Source of the DNA: Candidatus Sumerlaeota bacterium
GTDB lineage: Bacteria > Sumerlaeota > Sumerlaeia > JAFGJS01
Reading direction: 5' to 3'
Assembly (NCBI GenBank): GCA_016928995.1
Contig: JAFGJS010000086.1
Coordinates: 1-64,000, forward strand
Length of the DNA: 64,000 nucleotides
Shown: positions 8,489 to 15,983 of the stretch, piece after piece
How positions within the stretch are numbered: position 1 is the first letter of the stretch
Layout of the letters: each line of letters begins with the position of its first letter
The notes under the pieces: generated by a model
Told to the model about the DNA's origin: nothing
Databases searched by the model: none
Seen by the model: only the letters and a program-made list of their open reading frames with translations
Made by a program: the position numbers and the translations under genes

Positions 8489-8599
8489 CTCCGAAAGCCT
8501 CAAGAGAAACCATCGATATGTTGAAAAAACTTGCATCCTGCGCGGCCGCGCATGACCATGACGGCGCTTTGAATTGAACGGAGGAATCGAACGGCGGAG

Positions 8600-9715
8600 A
8601 TGAATCCTGTTTTGCTGGCGGCGGACAGAGCGCATACGTGGCTGGAGTGGCTGTACCGCGAGGAATTGCTCAATCAATGGATGGATGGGCGCTCCACGCC
8701 CGTGCTGCTGGCGCTGATCGCCGTCTGCCTGTACGTGCTGGTGAAGGGCGCGGACTGGCTGGTGGAAGGCGCCGCCTCGCTGGCCCGGCGCACCGGCATG
8801 CCGAATATCGTCATCGGAGCCACCATTGTCAGCATCGGCACCACTACGCCGGAATGCTTCGTTTCCGTCATGGGCGCCGTGTTCGGCAATTCCGGTTTGG
8901 CGCTGGGCAACGGCGTCGGCTCGATCATCTGCGACACCGGCCTGATTCTCGGTTTGGTGATGGCGATCAGCAGCCTGCATGCAGATCCGTATATCTTGAA
9001 CCGGCAAGGCCGCGTACAGGTTGGCGCGGCCGCGATGCTGGTCGCCTTATGCGTGGCACTGCGCTTGGTGCAAGGTCCAGAGCCTGTGCTGGGCCGCATC
9101 TGGGGCGCGCTGCTGCTGGTTGGACTCTGCGCCTATATCGCGAAGTCGATCCACTGGGCGCGCAAGCGCAAACGCCAATTGGCTGCGGAGCAGGCGAACG
9201 CCGCCCTGGCCGGCGATCTGGCGGATGAGATCGAGCAAATCCATGACATGCCCGTGGTGAAATCGCTTGGGTTGCTGTTCATCGGGGTGTTGATGGTGAT
9301 TGTCAGCGCGCGCGTGTTGATTCCGGCCGTGGCCACGCTCGCCCGGCGGCTGCACGTGCCCGACGACGTGATCGCCGCTACGCTGGTCGCCTTCGGCACC
9401 TCGCTGCCGGAGCTGGTGACGTGCCTGATGGCGGTCCGCAAAGGCAAGGGCGACCTGGCCCTGGGCAATGTGATCGGCGCCGACGTGCTCAACGTGCTTT
9501 TCGTCATCGGCGCGGCCGCGCTCGCCCGTCCGCTCACCGTGATGGACAACTTCTTCTTCTTCCATTTCCCCGCGATGATGACGATCCTGGTGTTGTTCCG
9601 CATCTACATTCACATCAACCGCGGCGCTCCCTTCAAACGCTGGCAAGGCATCACACTGCTCAGCGTCTATGGCATCTATATCCTCCTGCAATACGCTTTT
9701 GGTTTGGGAAACTGA
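8600..9715 (+). CDS. Sodium/calcium exchanger family membrane antiporter
   Basis: 371 aa polytopic membrane protein (about 10 segments) of the CaCA superfamily, YrbG-like. The two alpha repeats are clear: IVGATI-type SIGTTTPE with LALGNGVGSIICDTG (about 73-120) and VAFGTSLPE with LALGNVIGADVLN (about 263-305). The acidic Glu in each GT(T/S)xPE is the ion-binding residue in this family. A charged cytoplasmic loop (about 180-215, RKRKRQLAAEQ) separates the halves. It probably exports Ca2+ in exchange for Na+ at the cytoplasmic membrane. Confidence 0.9.
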   Translation: MNPVLLAADRAHTWLEWLYREELLNQWMDGRSTPVLLALIAVCLYVLVKGADWLVEGAASLARRTGMPNIVIGATIVSIGTTTPECFVSVMGAVFGNSGLALGNGVGSIICDTGLILGLVMAISSLHADPYILNRQGRVQVGAAAMLVALCVALRLVQGPEPVLGRIWGALLLVGLCAYIAKSIHWARKRKRQLAAEQANAALAGDLADEIEQIHDMPVVKSLGLLFIGVLMVIVSARVLIPAVATLARRLHVPDDVIAATLVAFGTSLPELVTCLMAVRKGKGDLALGNVIGADVLNVLFVIGAAALARPLTVMDNFFFFHFPAMMTILVLFRIYIHINRGAPFKRWQGITLLSVYGIYILLQYAFGLGN

Positions 9716-9722
9716 TTTATTT

Positions 9723-9851
9723 ACCACAGAGCGCACAGAGATCACAGAGGAATCAAATATTAAAGGTTCAATGTTTTGCCAACTCATTGAATTTCTAGAA
9801 TTAGAGCATCGTGGCAAATTCATCTCTACGCTCGCTGTGTCCTCTGTGGTG
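9723..9851. repeat. ACCACAGAG inverted repeat element
   Basis: The left arm ACCACAGAG...CACAGAGG (9723-9750) is complementary to the right arm CTGTGTCCTCTGTGGT (about 9835-9850), around an unconserved ~80-bp centre. It lies between the exchanger and valS. From memory this ACAGAG/CTCTGT element is widespread in environmental bacterial genomes. Related arms occur at 26961 and 47994 here. Confidence 0.7.
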
Positions 9852-9990
9852 ACACTTCTGAAGTTCTCCAACCAATGTCCTCGTTTCAGAATCCAGATTG
9901 TTTTTGACAGCCACGATCCGATTCCCGATGCTTGGGCCTTTCCAACGGGCATCGAGACAGGATGCCTTATTTTTCAGGAGGTTGAACGCC

Positions 9991-12747
9991 ATGAGCGAAT
10001 TGAGCAGCCGGTTTTCGCCGGCGGAGATCGAGGAGAGGCAACTGGAGTTTTGGAACGGCAAGGGCTTTTACGGCCCGGTCGAGGATCCGAAACAGGGAAA
10101 TCTATCACGCAAGAGCTACGTCATCGCGATTCCGCCGCCGAACGTCACCGGCATCCTGCACATGGGCCACGCGCTGAACAATACGCTGCAGGACATCCTG
10201 ATCCGCTGGCGGCGCATGCAAGGCTACAACACGCTGTGGGTGCCGGGCACGGACCACGCCTCGATCGCCACGGAAAGCAAGGTGACGACGAAACTGCGCA
10301 AAGAAGGCATCGATAAGCACGAGATTGGCCGCGACGAGTTCCTCAAGCACGCCTGGGAATGGACCGAGGAGTACGGCGGCACGATTATCAAGCAACTCAA
10401 GCGCATGGGCTGCTCGTGCGATTGGACGCGCGAACGCTTCACCATGGACGAGATGTGCAGCAAGGCCGTGCGCGCGGCGTTCAAGCGGCTGTATGACAAG
10501 GGGCTGATTTATCGCGGCAAGTATCTCGTAAACTGGTGCCCGAGCTGCCAGACTGTGATTTCAAACGACGAGGTGGAGTATAAAGAGCAGAACGGCCATC
10601 TGTGGCATATTCGCTATCCGCTGAAGGTCGAACAAGAGAACACGGGCGAGACGCCCGTGCCACAATATCTCGTCGTGGCCACGACGCGTCCGGAGACGAT
10701 GCTGGGCGACACGGCCGTGGCGATCAATCCGAAGGATGAGCGCAATCAGCATCTGCTGGGCCAGACGGTGATCCTGCCGCTGATGAACCGGGAGATTCCG
10801 GTGATCGCCGACGAGTTCGTTGATCCGGAATTCGGCACGGGTTGCGTGAAGGTGACGCCCGCGCACGACCCGAACGACTTCGACATGGGACGCCGTCACA
10901 ATCTGGAGATGATCAACATCCTCAACGAAGACGGCACGCTGAACGAGAACACCGGCGCATATGCCGGGATGGATCGCTACGACGGCCGCAAGCAAGTCGT
11001 CGCCGATCTGGAGGCGCAGGGGCTGCTGGAAAAGATCGAGGATTACAAGAACAACATCGGCTGCTGTTATCGCTCCGGCGACGTGGTGGAGCCATTCCTC
11101 AGCGACCAGTGGTTCGTGAAGATGAAGCCGCTGGCCGAACCGGCGATCAAGGCTGTGCGCGAGGGCCGCACGAAGATCGTGCCGAAGCAATATGAAAACA
11201 CCTACTACCACTGGATGGAGAACGTGCGCGACTGGCCCATCTCGCGGCAGCTCTTCTGGGGCCATCGCATTCCGATCTGGTTCTGCAAAGACGATCCAAC
11301 GAAGATGATCTGCTGGGGCGGCGAGGGCAATCCGCCTGAAGTGGACGCCGATCCGGACGCTTGGCGGCAGGAGGAAGACATCCTCGACACCTGGTTCAGC
11401 AGCGCGCTCTGGCCCTTCAGCACGCTGGGCTGGCCGGATGAGACGCCGGACCTGAAGGCGTTCTATCCGACGAGCACGCTGGTGACGGCGCACGAGATCC
11501 TGTTCTTCTGGGTTGCGCGCATGATCATGATGGGCCTGGAATGTATGGACGACGTGCCGTTCAGCGACGTGTACATCCATGCGATGATTTTCGACCTGGA
11601 GACGCGCTCGAAGATGAGCAAGAGCCTGGGGAACATCATCGATCCGTTGGAGATGATCGACAAATACGGCGCGGACGCCATGCGCTACACGCTATGCGCA
11701 TACGCCATCACAGGGCGCAACATCTACCTGAGCGAGCAGCGCTTCGAGGGCTATCGCAACTTCATGAACAAAATCTGGAACGCCTCGCGCTTCGTGCTGA
11801 TGAACACGGAAAGCCTGGACGCCGGGACGTTCGCGCGCGGCGTGAAGCCGGACGAGTTGAAACTGGAGGATCGCTGGATTTTGCATCGTCTGCGCACGAC
11901 GATCAGCGAAGTGAATCGCAACATGGAGCGCTTCGCCTTCGACGCAGTGGGGCACGACATCTATCATTTCATCTGGGACGATTATTGTGACTGGTACGTG
12001 GAACTGGCCAAGGCGCGTTGCACGGGCGAGGATGCGCGCGACAGGGAAGTGGCGCAGATCGTGCTGATCAGCGCGCTGGACGCGGTCTTGCGCTTGATGC
12101 ATCCTATTTCGCCGTTCGTAACGGAGGAACTCTGGCAGATTCTGAAGGAACGCTTTGGCGGAGCGGCCGCGGACGGAGCCGGCGTTTCAAACTCCAGCGT
12201 CGCGGCCCTGGCGTCGGATTCGATCATGACCGCTTCATATCCGGCCGCGGAAGATTACGCCGAAGACGCCAAGGCGGAAGAGGCGATGACGCAGTTGCAG
12301 GAGATCATCACGGCGATCCGCCGTTTGCGCGCGGGCGTGAATCTGCCGCCGAAAGAGCGGACGAATATTTACATCGCGGCGGATGATTGCTCGACGCGGG
12401 TGTTCGTCACGACGCATCAGACCTACATCGCGTCGTGCGTCCCGGCCGATGAGATTATAATTCGCGACGAGATTCAAGCTGATGGCTGCGCGCTCACGGA
12501 GCAGCTGGAAAAACTGCGTGTGGCGATTCCGATCAGCGCCGAAGTGCGCGACAAGGAAGTGCAGCGCTTGCAGAAAGAAATCGGCAAGCTGGAAGGCGGG
12601 CTGGCCGGTTTGGAGAAAAAACTCGGCAACGAAAACTTTGTCAACAACGCCAGTCCGGATGTCGTGGAGAAGGAACGTAAGCGTCAGCAGGAGATGCAGA
12701 ACGACCTTGCTCGGGCGCAGGAAAAGCTCGCCGCGCTGCAAGGTTGA
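9991..12747 (+). CDS. valS: Valyl-tRNA synthetase
   Basis: 918 aa class I synthetase that charges tRNA-Val. The start ATG at 9991 follows GGAGG (9977-9981). Motifs: HMGH (HIGH box, about 56-59) after PPPNVTG, the editing-domain TTRPETMLGDTAV (about 230-242), and KMSKS (about 541-545). The C-terminal coiled-coil arm (about 845-918) typical of ValRS is present. Odd point: residues 216-225 (ENTGETPVPQ) are encoded by a 26-bp palindromic repeat inserted just before the conserved VVATTRPETM stretch, in frame. It appears to be tolerated in a surface loop of the CP1 editing region. Confidence 0.97.
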   Translation: MSELSSRFSPAEIEERQLEFWNGKGFYGPVEDPKQGNLSRKSYVIAIPPPNVTGILHMGHALNNTLQDILIRWRRMQGYNTLWVPGTDHASIATESKVTTKLRKEGIDKHEIGRDEFLKHAWEWTEEYGGTIIKQLKRMGCSCDWTRERFTMDEMCSKAVRAAFKRLYDKGLIYRGKYLVNWCPSCQTVISNDEVEYKEQNGHLWHIRYPLKVEQENTGETPVPQYLVVATTRPETMLGDTAVAINPKDERNQHLLGQTVILPLMNREIPVIADEFVDPEFGTGCVKVTPAHDPNDFDMGRRHNLEMINILNEDGTLNENTGAYAGMDRYDGRKQVVADLEAQGLLEKIEDYKNNIGCCYRSGDVVEPFLSDQWFVKMKPLAEPAIKAVREGRTKIVPKQYENTYYHWMENVRDWPISRQLFWGHRIPIWFCKDDPTKMICWGGEGNPPEVDADPDAWRQEEDILDTWFSSALWPFSTLGWPDETPDLKAFYPTSTLVTAHEILFFWVARMIMMGLECMDDVPFSDVYIHAMIFDLETRSKMSKSLGNIIDPLEMIDKYGADAMRYTLCAYAITGRNIYLSEQRFEGYRNFMNKIWNASRFVLMNTESLDAGTFARGVKPDELKLEDRWILHRLRTTISEVNRNMERFAFDAVGHDIYHFIWDDYCDWYVELAKARCTGEDARDREVAQIVLISALDAVLRLMHPISPFVTEELWQILKERFGGAAADGAGVSNSSVAALASDSIMTASYPAAEDYAEDAKAEEAMTQLQEIITAIRRLRAGVNLPPKERTNIYIAADDCSTRVFVTTHQTYIASCVPADEIIIRDEIQADGCALTEQLEKLRVAIPISAEVRDKEVQRLQKEIGKLEGGLAGLEKKLGNENFVNNASPDVVEKERKRQQEMQNDLARAQEKLAALQG
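10638..10663. repeat. GTGGCAC/GTGTTC palindrome inside valS
   Basis: Read on the minus strand the unit starts GTGGCACGGGCG and ends CGCCCGTGTTC. CACGGGCG (10641-10648) and CGCCCGTG (10652-10659) form a perfect 8-bp stem with a 3-nt AGA loop. The same GTGGCAC-stem-GTGTTC layout occurs between genes at 58220-58246 with a different stem. Here it is translated as NTGETPVP. Confidence 0.85.
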
Positions 12748-12784
12748 TACGGCGGTCTTGTGTTATTGACGACTGCGCAAACAG

Positions 12785-12820
12785 AAACGCCCTCTTCCCT
12801 TTCAGGAAGAGGGCGTTTTC
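12785..12820. terminator. Bidirectional terminator between valS and rpsU
   Basis: AACGCCCTCTTCC (12786-12798) pairs perfectly with GGAAGAGGGCGTT (12805-12817) around CTTTCA. A short T-run follows on the plus strand and AAA precedes it, so it can end both valS and the convergent rpsU. Confidence 0.8.
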
Positions 12821-12843
12821 AATGGTCGCTATTTGAGGGCGAA

Positions 12844-13056
12844 TCAATAATTCATTTCGCGCCGTTTCATTTTAGCCATGCGGCGGCGCATTTTGCGGCG
12901 CGCGGCCTCGACCTTGCGCTTGCGGATTACGCTCGGTTTCTCGTAATGCTCGCGGCGACGCAGCTCCGCCGGAATGCCCGCTTTCTGGCATTCCTTCTTG
13001 AAGCGCTTCAGCGCTTTTTCGATCGGCTCGTTGGGATCGATTTTAATTTCCGGCAT
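12844..13056 (-). CDS. rpsU: 30S ribosomal protein S21
   Basis: 70 aa, very basic. MPEIKI, the [19 protein letters not shown] helix, [17 protein letters not shown] and an Arg/Lys/Met-rich tail are typical of bS21, which binds the 30S platform near the anti-Shine-Dalgarno end of 16S rRNA. An AAGGGGTG ribosome-binding site lies before the ATG. A consensus TTGACA on the minus strand (13144-13149) may be its -35 box, though no good -10 follows. It is a single-gene unit convergent with valS. Confidence 0.95.
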   Translation of the reverse strand: MPEIKIDPNEPIEKALKRFKKECQKAGIPAELRRREHYEKPSVIRKRKVEAARRKMRRRMAKMKRREMNY

Positions 13057-13162
13057 TAAAAAAATTCACCCCTTTCCCCCTGGGCAGCTTCCGGAAAAAG
13101 TTAACTTCCCGGTTTTCAGGCGTTTGGAAAACGCCATCGAAAATGTCAAGCCTAGTTTGCGC

Positions 13163-13190
13163 TTGACGGGCTGATCACTTTATTTATGAT
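13163..13190 (+). promoter_or_regulatory. Sigma-70-type promoter before PIN-TRAM gene
   Basis: TTGACG (13163-13168), 16 bp, TATGAT (13185-13190). This is one of the best -35/-10 matches in the window. It would start transcription about 75 bp before the membrane PIN-TRAM gene. Confidence 0.55.
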
Positions 13191-13270
13191 AGAAGACCAA
13201 TGTCAAGCGATTTTCAGCGCGCTTCGGTCTTTTTGGCTTCTATTGAAATCGGTCCCAGGAAACTCGTTCC

Positions 13271-14308
13271 ATGCAAAAATTCTTCCGCGACGAAATTATG
13301 TTAATCCGTGTGTTTTTTGTCCTGATTGCAACCTGGGTGGGCTACTCCATCGGGTCCGCCGGAGCCAGTCCGGAAGAGGAGCTGAACAGAGGTTTGATCT
13401 ATACTGCCGCCAGTTTCGGTCTTTCGCTCTTTTTCGTCATTTTCGAGTACAGCACGCATATCGTCTCCTCGAAGAAGATTTTGCTCGCCGCGCTGGGGCT
13501 GCTGATCGGCATGCACGTGGCGAATTTCCTCTATAAAATTTTCCCGCAAAACATCCTCGATCCGCAGCGCGCGCTGATGATCTGCTACCTGTTTTTCGGC
13601 TATATGGGCATCGTGCTCGCCGTGCGCAACGCGGACCGCTTCGACACTTCGAAACTGAAATTCATCGTCTCTTCGCCGCAAGGGGAGATGAAGATTCTAG
13701 ACACCAGCGTGATCATCGACGGACGGATCAAGGATCTGTTCGAGCAGCAGTTTATCAAGGGCTCGGTCATTGTGCCGGAGTTTGTGATTCATGAGATGCA
13801 GCGTTTGGCCGACTCCGCCGATCCGACCAAGCGCGCGCGTGGACGTCGCGGGCTGGACATTCTTGAAACGCTGAAAAACGTTTGCGCCGGACTGCAGATC
13901 TACGACAAGGACGTGACGGATGTGGATGAGGTGGATCTCAAACTTGTGGCGCTCTCCCGGCGTTTTGACGGCCAGCTCGTGACGAATGACTTCAACCTGC
14001 AGAAGGTGGCGCAGGTGCATGGCGTCAAGGTGATGAACATCAACGAACTCGCCAGCGTGCTCAAGCCGCCGACCTTCATCGGCGAAACGCTGAAGATCAA
14101 GGTGACCAAATCCGGCCGCGAGGAAGGCCAGGGCGTGGGCTACCTGGAAGACGGCACGATGGTCGTGGTCGATGACGGTAGGAATTGCATTGGCGAGGAG
14201 GTCAACGTGGACGTGACCAGCATCCTGCATACATCGGCGGGCCGTATGATCTTCGCCAAATTGAACGACGCACAGCCCTTCCCGGAGCGCGATGGTAACG
14301 CCTCCTAG
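13271..14308 (+). CDS. Membrane PIN-TRAM domain protein (YacL type)
   Basis: 345 aa. Four transmembrane segments (about 12-30, 43-60, 70-90, 103-120) precede a PIN nuclease-like domain (about 140-255). That domain contains the acidic signature LDTSVIIDGR (Asp144, Asp150), the Glu in VIHEMQRLAD and the TNDFNLQKVA segment. A TRAM RNA-binding domain (about 285-345) closes the protein. The order matches the YacL family of membrane PIN-TRAM proteins. It is a likely membrane-bound ribonuclease, but the substrate is unknown. A strong promoter lies before it and a terminator after. Confidence 0.9.
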   Translation: MQKFFRDEIMLIRVFFVLIATWVGYSIGSAGASPEEELNRGLIYTAASFGLSLFFVIFEYSTHIVSSKKILLAALGLLIGMHVANFLYKIFPQNILDPQRALMICYLFFGYMGIVLAVRNADRFDTSKLKFIVSSPQGEMKILDTSVIIDGRIKDLFEQQFIKGSVIVPEFVIHEMQRLADSADPTKRARGRRGLDILETLKNVCAGLQIYDKDVTDVDEVDLKLVALSRRFDGQLVTNDFNLQKVAQVHGVKVMNINELASVLKPPTFIGETLKIKVTKSGREEGQGVGYLEDGTMVVVDDGRNCIGEEVNVDVTSILHTSAGRMIFAKLNDAQPFPERDGNAS

Positions 14309-14336
14309 GCATAACGCAGTAACAGAACAGATCAAT

Positions 14337-14377
14337 AAAAGAGAGGGCGGATTTTTCAACCCGCCCTCTCTTTTTTT
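14337..14377. terminator. Bidirectional terminator
   Basis: AAAAGAGAGGGCGG (14337-14350) pairs with CCGCCCTCTCTTTT (14361-14374) around a 10-nt loop, with a T7 run. It serves the PIN-TRAM gene on plus and the GH30 gene on minus. Confidence 0.88.
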
Positions 14378-14406
14378 GTATTTTTGGGAATCACTACGCG
14401 GCGCGT

Positions 14407-15891
14407 TTATTCGTAATTCGCAATCAGCGTCACGACGGCGCGAGCCGGGATAGTGATTTCTTCGCCGGCCGCGATATCAGGATATTGCTTCAGGTTGTCG
14501 TCTCGCATGAACGATGTGACAAAGGGGCTCCAGGCCTTGATCTTGGCGCCGGCGATGTTCAGTTTCACCTGGGCGCGGATGTCGGCCATGTTGAGGTAGA
14601 CAGCGACGATTTTCTTCTCCGCCTCGTCTTTATACGCGCTGCCCAGCAGGCCGTATCGATCATGGCCGTCGCCGGTCAGCTCGACGCGCTTGGCGCCCGG
14701 ACGGACGAAGCGGCTGAAATTGCCGAAGGTCCAGAGCAGTTTGGGCACGATGATGCTCTCCGGATCGCCTTCCTTGAAGTAGTCGGTGTGGATCAGGCCG
14801 TCTTTGTAATCCTCGGGCGAGAACGATGTCCACCATTGCCAGGCGTTGGCGTTGGCTACGGACATATCGTAATGCATCACGCGGGAAACCCACAGCGCCG
14901 TGATCATGCTCAGATCGCGGCCGAAACCGCCGGCCTCGGGGCCGAGGGAGTGCGGCCCGGCCATGACGCAATATTCGGTCTGATGCAGTTCCCAATCGGG
15001 ATACTTGTCCATTTTTTTGCGCATCACCTCGCGGGCTTCAACGATGCGATTAGTCTCCGCGTTGTCCGCCCAGTACGCGTGATAGCAAATTTGCTTGCTC
15101 AGGCATTCCGCCATTTCCGGATCGCTGCAAAGCTCGTCGATGTAATCGCCGTACTTGGTCCCGAATTTTTCCGACATCCATTCGCATTCGCCGCACATCG
15201 TTCTCGGGCTGCCGGCTTCCGGGCTGAGAATCTTGGTCGTCAGGCCCTGGCGCCGCAGTTCCTTGTGCAGTTCCTTCACCACGGCTTTGATGTCGGCGAT
15301 GGCGTAACGGCATCCCTCTTGACCGCCGCCGTTCCATTCATGCTCGGGCTCATTGATCGGGCTGATGTAATCGAAATGGATGCGCGACTCTTCGTTCGGG
15401 TGGTTCTCGAAATGCGACAGGATATCGCAGATGTAGCGGGCGAACTGGCCCTCGTAGCCTTTTTTCAGATTCGTGCTGTTGCCGTCCGGGCTGCATCCGG
15501 TCAGGTTGTTGGCGGTCAGGCGGCGCGGCGGGCTGTTGACGAACGCGACGAATTCATTCACGCCGTAGCGCTTGGCGGCGCGCAGAAACCACTGCTCGTT
15601 GGCCTGGTGGTTCCAGTCATATTGGCCCTCGGCGACCTCGAAGGTCTCGGCCGTGCGCCAGGGGTGATGGATCTTGTCATTCAAGCCGCCGCCAAAATTG
15701 AAGCGCCAGCAGGACAATCCGATGCCGTGATACTTGCTGAAAAGCAGTTCGGCCACGCGCTCACGGTTTTTCGGCGACCATGCGCCGATTTTCTGCATGC
15801 TCCAGCAGTCGGATGCGCCGAAGTTGCGGATCGTCTGATATTCTTTTTTAATATCGATCTTGTCTTTGTGGGTTTTTACGACATCGCTCAT
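14407..15891 (-). CDS. GH30 family glycosidase, beta-1,6-galactanase-like
   Basis: 494 aa. A (beta/alpha)8 barrel is followed by a C-terminal beta-sandwich (from about residue 410), the GH30 layout. The acid/base is Glu181 in SPINEPEHEW and the nucleophile Glu306 in LHQTEYCVM. The NAWQWWTS segment resembles endo-beta-1,6-galactanases of GH30. No signal peptide is present (MSDVVKTHKDKIDIKK), so it should act in the cytoplasm. It is third in a leftward cluster after a GH112 phosphorylase and a GH35 beta-galactosidase, with 92 bp to the GH35 stop. The GH30 family is confident; galactan specificity is inferred from motif and neighbours. Confidence 0.85.
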   Translation of the reverse strand: MSDVVKTHKDKIDIKKEYQTIRNFGASDCWSMQKIGAWSPKNRERVAELLFSKYHGIGLSCWRFNFGGGLNDKIHHPWRTAETFEVAEGQYDWNHQANEQWFLRAAKRYGVNEFVAFVNSPPRRLTANNLTGCSPDGNSTNLKKGYEGQFARYICDILSHFENHPNEESRIHFDYISPINEPEHEWNGGGQEGCRYAIADIKAVVKELHKELRRQGLTTKILSPEAGSPRTMCGECEWMSEKFGTKYGDYIDELCSDPEMAECLSKQICYHAYWADNAETNRIVEAREVMRKKMDKYPDWELHQTEYCVMAGPHSLGPEAGGFGRDLSMITALWVSRVMHYDMSVANANAWQWWTSFSPEDYKDGLIHTDYFKEGDPESIIVPKLLWTFGNFSRFVRPGAKRVELTGDGHDRYGLLGSAYKDEAEKKIVAVYLNMADIRAQVKLNIAGAKIKAWSPFVTSFMRDDNLKQYPDIAAGEEITIPARAVVTLIANYE

Positions 15892-15922
15892 GTTTGCTTT
15901 TGCTCCTTATAATTTATATCAG

Positions 15923-15967
15923 TCTGTTTGGTCGGACGCGTCGGACCGGTCTGACTAGTCCGACATT
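15923..15967. repeat. 9-bp-periodic TCNGAC array (copy 3)
   Basis: Five consecutive 9-bp units fill the GH35-GH30 spacer: TCTGTTTGG, TCGGACGCG, TCGGACCGG, TCTGACTAG, TCCGACATT. GTCGGAC (15931-15937) and GTCCGAC (15958-15964) are inverted, with an inner palindrome around GACCGGTC, so it folds into a nested hairpin within the presumed transcript. Confidence 0.7.
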
Positions 15968-15983
15968 ATGATTATGCTCCTGC

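Noticed and set aside
9669-9990. Coding extension upstream of valS
   Set aside because: The upstream in-frame ATG at 9898 lacks a ribosome-binding site, and 9991 has GGAGG.
14485-15912. 475-codon plus-strand ORF opposite GH30
   Set aside because: It is antisense to a clear GH30 gene and lacks any family signature; long antisense frames arise from the GC-biased codons.
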